Source of the DNA: Flavobacterium buctense
GTDB taxonomy: Bacteria; Bacteroidota; Bacteroidia; Flavobacteriales; Flavobacteriaceae
Length of the DNA: 64,000 nucleotides
NCBI RefSeq assembly: GCF_014486695.1
Contig: NZ_JACTAB010000008.1
Span: forward strand, 42,166-106,165
Direction of reading: 5' to 3'
Below the pieces are notes generated by a model, which saw only the letters and a program-made list of their open reading frames with translations, had not been told where the DNA came from and searched no databases. A program made the translations under genes and the position numbers. This document shows positions 1 to 8,830 of the stretch, one piece after another (the stretch's first letter is position 1; every line of letters starts with the position of its first letter).

Positions 1-1
1 T

Positions 2-1324
2 GGTTTAGGATACAAAGGAACTTACTACGTTGATGTAACAGGAAGAAGAGACCGTTCTTCATCATTACCGGTGAAAAACAATACTTACTTCTACCCATCA
101 GTTTCAACAAGTATTATTTTCTCGAATTTACTTAAACAAGATTGGTTAACTTTTGGAAAATTCAGAGCAAATTACGCGGTTGTGGGTAATGATACTGACC
201 CTTATCAAGTGTTCAATACTTATGGTGTTGGTGCTTCATTTAATGGTTCAGCAACTGCCTCTAACCCTGCTTTCTTTAACAATCCAAATTTAAAATCTGA
301 GGAAAGTAGAGATGTTGAATTAGGTCTTGAATTACAATTCTTCAAAAACAGATTAGGATTGGATTTATCTTATTACAACAGAAAAACTGTTGACTTGATC
401 ACTCCTATTGCAGTATCATCAGGTACTGGTGCGACTAACTTATGGTTAAACGGAGCTGATATGGAAAACAAAGGGATTGAATTAGTTTTAAATGGAAAAC
501 CAATCAAAACAGATGACTTCTCTTGGGACATTAAATTCAACTTTGCCCAAAACAGAAGTGAAGTAACTCGCTTAGCTGAAGGTGTTGAATTCATTCAATT
601 AGCCGGCGTACAAGGTGGAGTTACTTTAGGTGCTGCATTAGGCGAACCATTCGGAGTTATCAGAGGTAGAGATTTTGTCTACAGCGATAACGGCGAAAGA
701 ATAGTAGGAACAAATGGATATTATTTAAGAACATCAGGCAGTAACGAAATAATTGGTGACATCAATCCGGATTGGACTGGTGGTGTTAAAAACACATTCA
801 AATACAAAAACATCAGCTTAGGATTCTTGATTGATATTCAAAAAGGTGGTGATGTATTCTCCTTAGATACTTATTACGGTTACGCTACCGGACTTTACGA
901 TTTTACTGCAGGCACAAACGCCTCAGGAAACCCTGTTCGTGACGCTGTAGCAGATGGTGGTGGAGTTATTTTACCGGGTGTTCAACAAGACGGAACACCA
1001 AACACTGTTGTGGCAGATGCTACAACCTATGCTAACCCATGGGGATATGTAAGAACGCCACAAGCTGCTCACGTTTACGATGCTTCTTTTGTTAAATTAA
1101 GAGAATTAAGTTTAACTTATAACTTCTCTAACAAAATTGCTAAAAGTTTGTTCATGCAAAACATGTCATTCTCTGTAATCGGAAGAAATTTATGGATCAT
1201 TCACAAAAACGTTCCATATGCTGATCCTGAAGCTGGTCTTAGTGCCGGTAACATACAAGGTAACCAATCAGGTAGTTACCCTGCTATTAAAGAGTTAGGT
1301 GTAAGCCTTAAATTAGAATTCTAA
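2..1324 (+). CDS. SusC/RagA-family TonB-linked outer membrane protein, C-terminal part
   Basis: Partial gene: the frame is open from base 2, so the start, signal peptide, carboxypeptidase-like domain and plug lie outside the window. The 440 visible residues are the end of a TonB-dependent beta-barrel. They begin with a Y-V-D-V-T-G-R-R-D stretch like that seen in SusC barrels, continue with alternating aromatic strands, and end in an aromatic strand (KLEF). SusC proteins import oligomers such as glycans or peptides across the outer membrane, powered by TonB-ExbB-ExbD. The SusD partner gene follows after 11 bp, so the two are one operon and probably one complex. The substrate cannot be told from the sequence. 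An ATG/GTG start near base 71 would be internal and is rejected. Confidence 0.93.
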   Translation, partial: GLGYKGTYYVDVTGRRDRSSSLPVKNNTYFYPSVSTSIIFSNLLKQDWLTFGKFRANYAVVGNDTDPYQVFNTYGVGASFNGSATASNPAFFNNPNLKSEESRDVELGLELQFFKNRLGLDLSYYNRKTVDLITPIAVSSGTGATNLWLNGADMENKGIELVLNGKPIKTDDFSWDIKFNFAQNRSEVTRLAEGVEFIQLAGVQGGVTLGAALGEPFGVIRGRDFVYSDNGERIVGTNGYYLRTSGSNEIIGDINPDWTGGVKNTFKYKNISLGFLIDIQKGGDVFSLDTYYGYATGLYDFTAGTNASGNPVRDAVADGGGVILPGVQQDGTPNTVVADATTYANPWGYVRTPQAAHVYDASFVKLRELSLTYNFSNKIAKSLFMQNMSFSVIGRNLWIIHKNVPYADPEAGLSAGNIQGNQSGSYPAIKELGVSLKLEF

Positions 1325-1335
1325 AAAAAAAAGAT

Positions 1336-2775
1336 ATGAAAAAATATTTGTTTTTATTTACATCTGTTCTACTGATAAGTTGTGCCGATGATGATAAATA
1401 TGAGGATATCAACAGAGATCCTAACAATCCAACAGAAGTATCAGCCGACGCTTTATTTACTTCTGCCACAAAAAGTTTGTTCGATCAAATGGAAAGCACC
1501 AATGTGAATACTAATGTATTCCGTTTATTCGCTCAATATTGGACAGAAACCACTTATGTTGACGAAAGTAATTATGATCTTGTAACGAGAAACATCGCTG
1601 CCAATCATTGGACTGAAATGTATACCAATGTATTGTATGACTTAAAAGATGCTAAATCGTTAGTTGAAAGTGACAACAAAAAAGCAATGATTGAAGTATT
1701 GGAAGTCTACACTTGGCAACAATTAGTGGATACCTATGGTGATATTCCATACTCAGCAGCTTTACTTGGAGCTGAAGACCCAACTCCTGCTTATGATGAT
1801 GACGCAGTTATCTACGCTGATTTGTTAGTTAGAATTGATGCTGCCATTAATATGTTTGATGCCAGTGGAGATGCCGGATTCACTTCTGCAGATGTTGTTT
1901 ATGGCGGTAATGTAGCCCAATGGGAAAAGTTTGCCAATGCCTTAAAATTGAAAATTGCTATGAGAATGGCTGATGTAAACAACACTGCAGCTCAACAAGC
2001 GGCTCAACAAGCTGTAACTGCAGGTGTATTTACTTCAAATTCTGATAATGCAATCATTCAATACGAAGGCTCTACTCCTAACACTAATCCATTGTGGGTT
2101 GACCTAGTGCAAAGTGGTAGAAGTGATTTCGTGGCTGCAAACACAGTGGTTGATTACATGAATACGCTATCTGACCCTAGAAGACCTATATTCTTTGATG
2201 ACAATGTTTCAGGATATATTGGAGGTCCTTACGGAGAAAATAATTCTTTCTCACAATACTCTCACATTGGTGATGTTATGCACGACCCAACTTTCAGAGG
2301 TGTGTTATTGGATTTCGCTGAAGTAGAATTCTTGTTAGCAGAAGCTGCTGAAAGAGGATACTCTGTTGGTGGAACTGCTGAATCTCACTATAACACTGCA
2401 ATCAATGCCTCAATGGCAGATTGGGGTGTATCAGGTGTAGATGCAGCAAGTTATCTAGCTAACCCTAGCGTTGCTTACGCAACTGCTTCAGGAACTTGGA
2501 GACAAAAAATAGGTCTTCAATTCTGGTTAGCCATGTACAATAGAGGATTTGAAGGATGGTGTGTTTACAGAAAATATGATGCTCCTGTTATGAATACAGC
2601 AGCCATTTCATTATTACCTGTACCAAAAAGATACACTTATCCTTTAAGAGAGCAAACGCTTAACGGTACAAACTTTGCCGCTGCCGCTGCTGCCATTGGA
2701 GGAGACGAATTAGAAACTCCAATTTTCTGGGATGTCAATAACGGAGGTGGCGCAGGAAGAATCGGAAGAAGATAA
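1336..2775 (+). CDS. SusD/RagB-family outer membrane lipoprotein
   Basis: 479 residues. A short hydrophobic signal ends in the lipobox LLISC, with Cys16 as the predicted lipidation site, followed by an acidic stretch (ADDD) that fits surface export of Bacteroidota lipoproteins. The rest is rich in helix and Asn/Ala and resembles the SusD-like_2 group (TPR-like fold that captures substrate over a SusC barrel). It lies 11 bp after the SusC gene and is followed by an intrinsic terminator, so it ends the operon. No glycoside hydrolase or sensor gene is adjacent, so the locus is not a complete polysaccharide utilisation locus as far as this window shows. Family is secure; ligand unknown. Confidence 0.93.
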   Translation: MKKYLFLFTSVLLISCADDDKYEDINRDPNNPTEVSADALFTSATKSLFDQMESTNVNTNVFRLFAQYWTETTYVDESNYDLVTRNIAANHWTEMYTNVLYDLKDAKSLVESDNKKAMIEVLEVYTWQQLVDTYGDIPYSAALLGAEDPTPAYDDDAVIYADLLVRIDAAINMFDASGDAGFTSADVVYGGNVAQWEKFANALKLKIAMRMADVNNTAAQQAAQQAVTAGVFTSNSDNAIIQYEGSTPNTNPLWVDLVQSGRSDFVAANTVVDYMNTLSDPRRPIFFDDNVSGYIGGPYGENNSFSQYSHIGDVMHDPTFRGVLLDFAEVEFLLAEAAERGYSVGGTAESHYNTAINASMADWGVSGVDAASYLANPSVAYATASGTWRQKIGLQFWLAMYNRGFEGWCVYRKYDAPVMNTAAISLLPVPKRYTYPLREQTLNGTNFAAAAAAIGGDELETPIFWDVNNGGGAGRIGRR

Positions 2776-2800
2776 TTCCAAACCAAGTCAAAACGAATTT

Positions 2801-2830
2801 AAACCACCAGTTTTCACTGGTGGTTTTTTT
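2801..2830 (+). terminator. Intrinsic terminator of the SusCD operon
   Basis: A 10-bp stem (2801-2810 with 2817-2826) with loop TTTTCA runs into a T tract ending at 2830. The -7 box of rlmB starts only 2 nt later, so terminator and promoter are fused. Confidence 0.9.
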
Positions 2831-2831
2831 A

Positions 2832-2839
2832 TATCTTTG
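2832..2839 (+). promoter_or_regulatory. -7 promoter element of rlmB (TATCTTTG)
   Basis: Exact match to the Bacteroidota -7 consensus TAnnTTTG. Four bases separate it from the rlmB ATG, which would place the transcript start at or next to the start codon (leaderless mRNA). No clear -33 TTG is seen; that region falls inside the upstream terminator hairpin. Confidence 0.65.
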
Positions 2840-2843
2840 CGCC

Positions 2844-3578
2844 ATGGAAAAAGAAAACCAAATCTTCGGCATCAGAGCCATTATAGAAGCCGTCAATGCC
2901 GGAAAAGAAATCGACAAAGTATTTATACAAAGCGATGCCCAAAGCGAATTAATGCAAGAATTGATGAAAGCCATGAAAAAGCACAGCATCAATTTCTCCT
3001 ACGTTCCCGTTGAAAAATTAAACCGATTAACACCCAACAACCACCAAGGAGCCGTTGCCACCATCGCTCCTATTACCTTCGTGAAATTGGAAACTTTAGT
3101 AGACACCGTTGTTGAAAGTGGCAAAATGCCTTTATTTTTAATTCTGGACCAATTAAGCGATGCCCGTAACTTCGGTGCCATCATCAGAACAGCCGAATGT
3201 ACCGGTGTTGACGGAATTATCGTCCAAAAAACAGGTTCAGCTCCCGTTAATGGCGATACCGTAAAAACCTCTGCCGGAGCCGTTTTCAACGTACCGATTT
3301 GTAAAGTAGACCACATCAAAGACGCCATATTTTACTTGCAAGGCAGCGGCATCAAAACCGTAGCGGCCACTGAAAAAACCGAAGATAGTATTTACAGCAT
3401 CGACCTAAACCAACCCATAGCCATCATCATGGGAAGCGAAGACCGAGGCATCAACCCGTCAGTGTTAAAAATCGTCGACGAGAAAGCCAAGTTACCGATG
3501 TTCGGTACTATCGGTTCATTGAACGTTTCCGTAGCTTGTGGAGCGTTTTTATATGAAACCGTTCGCCAACGTCAATAA
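2844..3578 (+). CDS. rlmB: 23S rRNA (guanosine-2'-O)-methyltransferase, SpoU/TrmH family (RlmB-type)
   Basis: 244 residues. The protein transfers a methyl group from SAM to a ribose 2'-OH of rRNA, by homology G2251 in the peptidyl-transferase loop. The N-terminal RNA-binding domain is followed by the SPOUT knot with three motifs: NFGAIIRTAE (motif 1), GSEDRGI (motif 2) and SLNVSVA (motif 3). Start chosen at 2844 (MEKENQIFG) because the upstream in-frame codons from 2820 lie in the terminator and promoter. Stands alone; the next gene is on the other strand. TrmH-family specificity for this exact nucleotide is inferred, not shown. Confidence 0.9.
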   Translation: MEKENQIFGIRAIIEAVNAGKEIDKVFIQSDAQSELMQELMKAMKKHSINFSYVPVEKLNRLTPNNHQGAVATIAPITFVKLETLVDTVVESGKMPLFLILDQLSDARNFGAIIRTAECTGVDGIIVQKTGSAPVNGDTVKTSAGAVFNVPICKVDHIKDAIFYLQGSGIKTVAATEKTEDSIYSIDLNQPIAIIMGSEDRGINPSVLKIVDEKAKLPMFGTIGSLNVSVACGAFLYETVRQRQ

Positions 3579-3589
3579 ATAATTTGTCA

Positions 3590-3655
3590 GAATGAGCTTG
3601 TTGAAATCAGGAGCGACCCGAGCGAAGCGAATTGGCGAAGCAATGGCTCGGGATT
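3590..3655. repeat. Intergenic hairpin-forming sequence between rlmB and the rhomboid gene
   Basis: Contains the arms CCCGAGC (3617-3623) and GCTCGGG (3646-3652) around internal GCGAAGC repeats, preceded by a TGAGCTTGTTGAAAT phrase of the kind often seen in bacterial intergenic repeats. Could act as a terminator-like structure between convergent genes, but it lacks a T tract. Confidence 0.45.
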
Positions 3656-3671
3656 TATCAGTTAACCTTAT

Positions 3672-3712
3672 TCCCGCTTTTCGTTAAACTTCGTGCCACT
3701 ACAATCGGGACT
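3672..3712 (-). repeat. Intergenic repeat, short copy (inverted relative to 4591-4631)
   Basis: Its reverse complement matches 4591-4631 over about 41 bases with about six differences. Conserved ends read AGYCCCGATTG and AAAGCGGGA. It flanks the 3' end of the rhomboid gene while the partner flanks the 5' end. Confidence 0.8.
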
Positions 3713-3722
3713 AATTAGCCAT

Positions 3723-4487
3723 CTATTCGACCGATTTGTTATCGGCTTTCGCTTCTTTAAAGTGATAAATATAATGAACTCCGGTGGCCGGAATTTCTTC
3801 CTCAATTTCTTCAGGTTTTGGGGTATTGACAAAATTCCCGTTTTCATCAAAATGCTTCATAAACATATCGCTTTCGGGATTGAATTCGGGTTTCTCCCAT
3901 TCGTATTGAATGTCTTTTTTATAATCCGGCGTTTTATAAATAACCGCGAAAGCAAAACCGGTGATTAGTCCGGCCAAATGTCCTTCCCAAGAAATGGTCT
4001 TGTCCACATCCGGAAAAACATACCAAACCATTCCGCCGTAAAACATCACAACCGTTAAAGACAAAGCCATTAATCGGTAGTATTGTGTCATCATGCCTTT
4101 GAAGAAAATAAAGGAAACCAACACATAAATCAATCCGCTCGCACCAATGTGAAAAGAGCTTCTCCCAATAACCCAAGTTATGATTCCGGAAAGCAAAATC
4201 CCATAACACAAAACCTTCAGCGAAATATCGCGATAAAAATAAATGAGCGCTGTAGTTAACACAAACAACGGAATCGAATTATTGGCAATGTGATTCAAAT
4301 CGCCATGCAAAAACGGACTAAAAAGCACACCTTGCAAACCCGAAAATGTTCTCGGTAAAATCCCATGCGAAGTCAAATCAACATTGAAACTGTTCTCAAA
4401 AAAGAAAATTGCCCAAATTAAAATCAGCAGAAAGCTCGGAATAATCCAAACCGATGGTGTAAACTTAAAATGGTGGTAATCGTTCAT
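3723..4487 (-). CDS. Rhomboid-family intramembrane serine protease
   Basis: 254 residues, about six membrane segments. The catalytic dyad is visible: Ser118 in GASGL and His170 in the EGHLAG motif, with the upstream HIANN segment (about residues 66-70) matching the oxyanion-stabilising His/Asn region of rhomboids. The cytoplasmic C-terminal tail (from about residue 190) is charged and Pro/Glu-rich. Rhomboids cleave membrane proteins within or next to a transmembrane helix; the substrate here is unknown. The gene is on its own strand, convergent with rlmB and divergent from rarA, and is bracketed by inverted copies of an intergenic repeat. Confidence 0.9.
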   Translation of the reverse strand: MNDYHHFKFTPSVWIIPSFLLILIWAIFFFENSFNVDLTSHGILPRTFSGLQGVLFSPFLHGDLNHIANNSIPLFVLTTALIYFYRDISLKVLCYGILLSGIITWVIGRSSFHIGASGLIYVLVSFIFFKGMMTQYYRLMALSLTVVMFYGGMVWYVFPDVDKTISWEGHLAGLITGFAFAVIYKTPDYKKDIQYEWEKPEFNPESDMFMKHFDENGNFVNTPKPEEIEEEIPATGVHYIYHFKEAKADNKSVE

Positions 4488-4590
4488 GGTTTTATTTTAA
4501 CTATTGACTCTTGTCAAAAACACAGCCAAATTAAAAGTAATGCTAATTTGTCAGTTAGGAAAATTTAAAAGAAGCCTTTAGTTTGAATTT

Positions 4591-4631
4591 AGCCCCGATT
4601 GAAGTGACACGAAGTATAACGGAAAGCGGGA
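4591..4631 (+). repeat. Intergenic repeat, short copy
   Basis: Starts AGCCCCGATTGAAGTG and ends AACGGAAAGCGGGA, the same ends as the longer copies at 32191-32293 and 34432-34505 but without the long central hairpin. Inverted partner at 3672-3712. Confidence 0.8.
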
Positions 4632-4657
4632 ACACGGTTTAAAAAATGCCTGAACGA

Positions 4658-4689
4658 TTGGCTCCAAAAACTTTTAAATCGTATTTTTA
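4658..4689 (+). promoter_or_regulatory. Putative rarA promoter (TTG ... TATTTTTA)
   Basis: TTG at 4658-4660, a 21-nt gap, then TATTTTTA at 4682-4689, one mismatch from TAnnTTTG. Exactly 4 nt (CCAC) separate the box from the ATG at 4694. Confidence 0.45.
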
Positions 4690-4693
4690 CCAC

Positions 4694-5971
4694 ATGGAAG
4701 CACCACTTGCCGAACGCATCAGACCGCAACGTTTAGAAGATTACATTAGCCAATTGCATTTGGTTGGCGACAATGGTTCGTTGACCCAACAAATTGCGCG
4801 TGGTGTGATTCCATCGATGATTTTTTGGGGTTCGCCGGGAACTGGGAAAACAACTTTGGCCCAAATCATAGCCAAGCAAAGCAATCGCCCGTTTTATGAA
4901 TTGAGCGCCATCAACAGTGGTGTAAAAGACATCCGCGACGTGATAGAGAAGGCCAAAACCAGCGGCGGCTTATTCACGGCCAAAAACCCGATTTTGTTTA
5001 TCGATGAGATTCACCGTTTCAGCAAATCGCAACAAGATTCTTTATTGGCTGCAGTGGAAAAAGGTTGGGTCACATTAATCGGAGCCACAACTGAAAATCC
5101 GAGTTTTGAAGTCATTCCCGCTTTGTTGTCACGTTGTCAGGTGTATGTTTTAAATCCGTTTTCAAAAGAAGATTTGTTGGCTTTATTGCAGCGCGCGATA
5201 AAAGAAGATAAAATCATTTCGGCCAAAAAAATAAAATTAAAGGAAACCGAAGCCTTGTTGCGACTTTCGGGTGGCGATGGAAGGAAACTATTAAATATTT
5301 TTGAACTCGTGGTAAACGCCAGCCCTGAAGGTCAAATTACGATTACCAACGACAAAGTTTTAGAATTGGTACAGCAAAACACAGTACTGTACGACAAAAC
5401 CGGCGAGCAACATTATGATATTGTTTCGGCTTTTATCAAATCGATTCGCGGCAGTGATCCGAATGGTGCGGTATATTGGTTAGCCCGAATGATTGAAGGT
5501 GGCGAAGATGTAAAATTCATCGCCCGACGCATGTTGATTCTGTCAAGCGAAGATATTGGCAATGCGAATCCTACGGCTTTTATCATGGCAAATAATACGT
5601 TCCAAGCGGTTTCAACCATCGGTTACCCTGAAAGTAGGATTTTATTAAGTCAGTGTGCCATTTATTTGGCCACATCTCCTAAAAGCAATGCGAGTTATAT
5701 GGCTATTGGCGAAGCCCAAGCTTTGGTCAAACAAACCGGTGATTTATCAGTGCCGATTCATTTGCGCAATGCACCAACAAAACTGATGAAAGAATTGGGC
5801 TATGGCGAAGAATACCAATATTCGCATAATTACGCCAATAATTTTTCGGAACAAGAATACTTACCGGATGAAATCAGGAATACGGATTTATACAAACCCG
5901 GAAATAATGCGCGTGAAAATGAAATGCGTACTTTCTTGAAGAATCGTTGGAAGGATAAATATGGGTATTAG
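4694..5971 (+). CDS. rarA: Replication-associated recombination protein A, AAA+ ATPase
   Basis: 425 residues; family of RarA/MgsA/WRNIP1, a clamp-loader-like ATPase acting at stalled replication forks. Walker A GSPGTGKT at about residues 46-53, Walker B in LFIDEIHRF near residue 104, sensor 1 in [10 protein letters not shown], arginine-finger region LLSRCQVY, then the C-terminal tetramerisation domain ([20 protein letters not shown]). Start chosen at 4694 ([12 protein letters not shown]), where homologues begin; the in-frame ATG at 4646 sits just after the intergenic repeat, upstream of the putative -7 box, and would add 16 unrelated residues. Single-gene unit; nothing about its neighbours suggests another role. 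Confidence 0.93.
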   Translation: MEAPLAERIRPQRLEDYISQLHLVGDNGSLTQQIARGVIPSMIFWGSPGTGKTTLAQIIAKQSNRPFYELSAINSGVKDIRDVIEKAKTSGGLFTAKNPILFIDEIHRFSKSQQDSLLAAVEKGWVTLIGATTENPSFEVIPALLSRCQVYVLNPFSKEDLLALLQRAIKEDKIISAKKIKLKETEALLRLSGGDGRKLLNIFELVVNASPEGQITITNDKVLELVQQNTVLYDKTGEQHYDIVSAFIKSIRGSDPNGAVYWLARMIEGGEDVKFIARRMLILSSEDIGNANPTAFIMANNTFQAVSTIGYPESRILLSQCAIYLATSPKSNASYMAIGEAQALVKQTGDLSVPIHLRNAPTKLMKELGYGEEYQYSHNYANNFSEQEYLPDEIRNTDLYKPGNNARENEMRTFLKNRWKDKYGY

Positions 5972-5979
5972 TGGATAGT

Positions 5980-6007
5980 TTTCAGTCGCAGTCGCAAGTT
6001 TTCAGTT
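5980..6007. repeat. Short-phrase intergenic array (CAGTCGCA type)
   Basis: Repeats of CAGTCGCA / GTTTTCAG between convergent genes. The same phrase recurs at 42402-42430. Confidence 0.6.
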
Positions 6008-6012
6008 TAAAA

Positions 6013-6780
6013 CTAAAACTTCACTTCTACGCTTTCTGAAACCAATTTATCGTTTTGATAATATTCAAAAAACCAACCGTTGTCTTTGGCAAAGAAAACC
6101 CCATTTTGTTCTCCTTTTATAGCGATATAATAGTTTTTTACAGAAGTATTGTAAATTTTATAAACCACTTTAGGTAATGTGTTAACCAATTGAAATCCGT
6201 TGGCAATAGGTTGCGCATACAATGGTCCTGAAACCAAAACTTGGGTTGGTTCAGTAGCCGGAATAGCCGTTTCTGAGGCTATTTTTACTTCTGAGGCTAA
6301 TTTAACTTCAGCCGTTTCTTCGATTTTTCCTAAGTTTTTTAGTGAAGGTTGGCTTCCGTTGTAGTGATAATTTAAAGTTTCAAAAGACTTTGCCGCATCT
6401 CTCAAAGCCAAATTATAAGCGGAAGAATATAGTTTTTCACGACTGGAACCAACTTCGGTTTGGTAAACCACATTGCCTTTGCAATCTTTTAATAAAACCC
6501 TCAGTTTGGTTACCATTAAGCCACTTTCATTGACTAAATCGGCGGTTAAAAAATCACAGCGATTGCCAACATTTCCATGGGCAAAATCTTCATCGTTGAA
6601 GTAGGCTTTGAAACCATATTTTTGCAGCAGTAATTTCACGGAAGTGTTCAATCCATACTTGTCTTCTGTCTTAAAAAAGTCGAATTTCTTTGGAACAATT
6701 ACGTATTGATAATCGTTAATACTTTGCGAAAAAGAGGTTAATGATAGCAAGAAGATCAAAGACAATACTATTTTTTTCAT
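6013..6780 (-). CDS. Conserved secreted or periplasmic protein of unknown function
   Basis: 255 residues. A clear signal peptide (MKKIVLSLIFLLSLTSFSQ) precedes a domain that starts INDYQYVIVPKKFDFF, a beginning I associate with flavobacterial proteins of unknown function. The middle (about residues 60-140) looks like a small alpha/beta domain with two cysteines (CDFLTA and LKDCKG), and the end (about 190-255) looks beta-rich. I do not recognise a catalytic motif. It is the last gene of a tight minus-strand set radC - HAD nucleotidase - this gene, separated from the HAD gene by only 1 bp, so it is co-transcribed, though a shared function is not evident. Confidence 0.75.
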   Translation of the reverse strand: MKKIVLSLIFLLSLTSFSQSINDYQYVIVPKKFDFFKTEDKYGLNTSVKLLLQKYGFKAYFNDEDFAHGNVGNRCDFLTADLVNESGLMVTKLRVLLKDCKGNVVYQTEVGSSREKLYSSAYNLALRDAAKSFETLNYHYNGSQPSLKNLGKIEETAEVKLASEVKIASETAIPATEPTQVLVSGPLYAQPIANGFQLVNTLPKVVYKIYNTSVKNYYIAIKGEQNGVFFAKDNGWFFEYYQNDKLVSESVEVKF

Positions 6781-6781
6781 T

Positions 6782-7465
6782 TTACAATATATTTTTTAAT
6801 TCTACCAGACGATTGATGGTTAGTACATCGGGAATGTTATGATGGCCTTTTTCATCAAATAAAATAGCCTGCATTCCGAAATCAATAGCACCTCTGACAT
6901 CTGCATCGATACAATCGCCAATCATGATAGCGTTTTCCTTATCGGTTTTAGCCAAAGATAGGGCAAATTCAAATATATTTCGGTGTGGTTTTTTGACGCC
7001 GGCCATTTCTGAATTGGTTATCGTTTTAAAATAGTTGCCTAACCCTGAATTGTGGATTTTTTTAGATTGAACCTCAGCGAAACCATTGGTAATAATATGC
7101 AAATTATATTTTGGAGATAAATACTCCAACACTTCAATAGCACCGTCAAACAGCTGATTATTATCCGGTAAAAAGGCAATATAATCATGGGCTATTTTGT
7201 CAATTGCTTCGTCGGAAATGCTGTAGTTCATTTTGTCAAATGATTGTTTTAACCGTTGGTAACGCAATTCTTCATGGGTGATTTTATCAACTTGGTACAA
7301 CTTCCAGCATGCCTGGTTTATGGGTGCGTAGATTTCGATAAATTCTTCGGTATTAATCATCGGATGATGCACTTTGAAAATTTTGTCAAAAGCTAAAACT
7401 GAGTTTCGGTCAAAATCCCAAAGTGTGTGATCTAGGTCAAAAAAAATATCGGTGATGTTTTTCAT
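6782..7465 (-). CDS. HAD-superfamily nucleotidase, YjjG-type
   Basis: 227 residues. HAD motif I is FDLDHTLWDF (Asp10 nucleophile, Asp12), motif II is the ITNGF segment, and motif III/IV is the Lys in GVKKPHRNIF plus MIGDCIDADVRGA. The cap is the small helical type. YjjG-like enzymes dephosphorylate non-canonical pyrimidine nucleotides as a house-cleaning step; substrate choice here is inferred from the overall resemblance. One base separates it from radC upstream and from the secreted protein downstream, so the three genes form an operon. Confidence 0.85.
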   Translation of the reverse strand: MKNITDIFFDLDHTLWDFDRNSVLAFDKIFKVHHPMINTEEFIEIYAPINQACWKLYQVDKITHEELRYQRLKQSFDKMNYSISDEAIDKIAHDYIAFLPDNNQLFDGAIEVLEYLSPKYNLHIITNGFAEVQSKKIHNSGLGNYFKTITNSEMAGVKKPHRNIFEFALSLAKTDKENAIMIGDCIDADVRGAIDFGMQAILFDEKGHHNIPDVLTINRLVELKNIL

Positions 7466-7466
7466 T

Positions 7467-8156
7467 TTAAAAAATGCCTTCGTCCTGAAAGCTCAAATAG
7501 CCGGTTTCTGTGATGATAATATGGTCGAGCACTTTGACATCCAATTGCTCTCCGGCAAATTTAAGTTTTTTAGTGATATCACGGTCGGCATCACTGGCCA
7601 ATAGTTTACCCGAAGGATGATTATGGGACAAAATAATCGCAGTTGCGTTGTGTTCTAAAGCCAATTTGAAAATTAAACGAACATCGACCACGGTTCCGGT
7701 AATTCCGCCTTTGGACAATTGCGATTTGTAAATGACTTTGTTAGAATTATTTAAGTATAAAACCCAAAATTCTTCGTGTAACAATTCCCCGATTATGGGT
7801 TGCATGATTTCAAAAACCGCTTTGCTGGAAGTGATTTTCTGTAACTCAACGGTTTCTTCTAACCTTCGTCTCCGACCTAATTCTAAGGCAGCGGCAATGG
7901 AAACAGCCTTTGCCTCGCCTATTCCTTTGAATTCCATTAACTGTTTCAGAGATAATTTTCCCAAAGCATTCAAATTGTTATTCACACTTGACAAGATTCT
8001 TTTGCTCAAAGATACCGCGCTTTCCTTCCGGCTACCGGAACCAATTAAAATGGCTACCAATTCGGCATCACTTAAAACTGCTTTGCCTTTTAGCATAAGT
8101 TTTTCGCGAGGCTTATCGTCTTCAGCCCAATTCTTTATGGAGAAATTTTGTTCCAA
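7467..8156 (-). CDS. radC: RadC-family JAMM protein (MPN-like), TTG start
   Basis: 229 residues. An N-terminal helix-hairpin-helix-like part (GIGEAKAVSIAAALELG) is followed by a JAB/JAMM domain with the zinc-binding HNHPSG...SDADRD pattern. Despite the name, the link of RadC to DNA repair is weak; it is a predicted metallopeptidase or nuclease-like protein of unclear role. The only start that gives the family N-terminus (EQNFSIKNWAEDDKPREKL) is a TTG at 8156; no ATG or GTG precedes it in frame nearby. Divergent from the DUF1287 gene with 51 bp between them. Confidence 0.88.
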   Translation of the reverse strand: MEQNFSIKNWAEDDKPREKLMLKGKAVLSDAELVAILIGSGSRKESAVSLSKRILSSVNNNLNALGKLSLKQLMEFKGIGEAKAVSIAAALELGRRRRLEETVELQKITSSKAVFEIMQPIIGELLHEEFWVLYLNNSNKVIYKSQLSKGGITGTVVDVRLIFKLALEHNATAIILSHNHPSGKLLASDADRDITKKLKFAGEQLDVKVLDHIIITETGYLSFQDEGIF

Positions 8157-8207
8157 TACAAATACTAAATGGAAAGATTTATCGTTACTTATTGAAACCC
8201 TAAAATT

Positions 8208-8822
8208 ATGAAAACTTTTTATTTTTCGCTAATTTTACTTACATTTTTGACTTGTGGTCAAAAAAACAATGATAGCAACAGTGGTGTCGCAGAAGCAAAG
8301 CCCAATTCATTTGAGGAGAAATTAGCGGCAGCGGCCATTTCAATTGTTGACCCGACTATCGTTTACACACCAAATTATGTGTCTATAAAATACCCTAACG
8401 GCGATGTTCCTGCCAAAACGGGTGTTTGTACTGATGTTGTGATTAGAGCTTATCGAAAATTGGGAATTGATTTGCAAAAAGAAGTGCATGAAGATATGAA
8501 AGCTAACTTTTCTATATACCCAACCAAATGGGGCTTAAAGAAAACCGACACCAACATTGACCATAGAAGAGTGCCGAACCTGGAAACTTTCTTTAGTCGA
8601 AAAGGCCAAAAATTATCCGTTAGCCAAAATCCTGACGATTATAAAACCGGTGAAATGGTCACTTGGATGATTAGTGGAAAACTACCACACATTGGCATCA
8701 TAACTAATAAAAAATCTCCGGACGGAAATCCGATGATTGTGCATAATGTTGGTGGCGGACAAGTTCTAGAAGATTGCTTGTTTAGCTATGAGATTGTTGG
8801 GCATTATAAATATGAAAAGTAA
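8208..8822 (+). CDS. DUF1287-family lipoprotein (YijF-like)
   Basis: 204 residues with a lipoprotein signal (lipobox LTCG, Cys16 or near). The body matches the DUF1287 family: GVCTDVVIRAYRKLGID holds a conserved Cys, IDHRRVPNLETFF is the family signature, and PHIGII and IVHNVGGG supply conserved His residues. The Cys/His layout resembles papain-fold or NlpC/P60-like hydrolases, so a cell-wall amidase or peptidase activity is plausible but unproven. Single gene; it converges with mpl, a peptidoglycan recycling gene, 8 bp away, which is compatible with an envelope role but is only proximity. Confidence 0.87.
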   Translation: MKTFYFSLILLTFLTCGQKNNDSNSGVAEAKPNSFEEKLAAAAISIVDPTIVYTPNYVSIKYPNGDVPAKTGVCTDVVIRAYRKLGIDLQKEVHEDMKANFSIYPTKWGLKKTDTNIDHRRVPNLETFFSRKGQKLSVSQNPDDYKTGEMVTWMISGKLPHIGIITNKKSPDGNPMIVHNVGGGQVLEDCLFSYEIVGHYKYEK

Positions 8823-8830
8823 ATTTAGGA

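Noticed and set aside
2732..3013. Overlapping ORF across the susD end and rlmB start
   Set aside because: It crosses a terminator and a promoter and overlaps two well-supported genes in another frame.
3672..4631. Insertion sequence around the rhomboid gene
   Set aside because: The flanking copies are inverted and repeat-like, but there is no transposase and the enclosed gene is a typical chromosomal protease.
4646..4693. Longer start for rarA
   Set aside because: The added 16 residues come from intergenic sequence between the repeat and a putative -7 box; homologues start at the [12 protein letters not shown] point.
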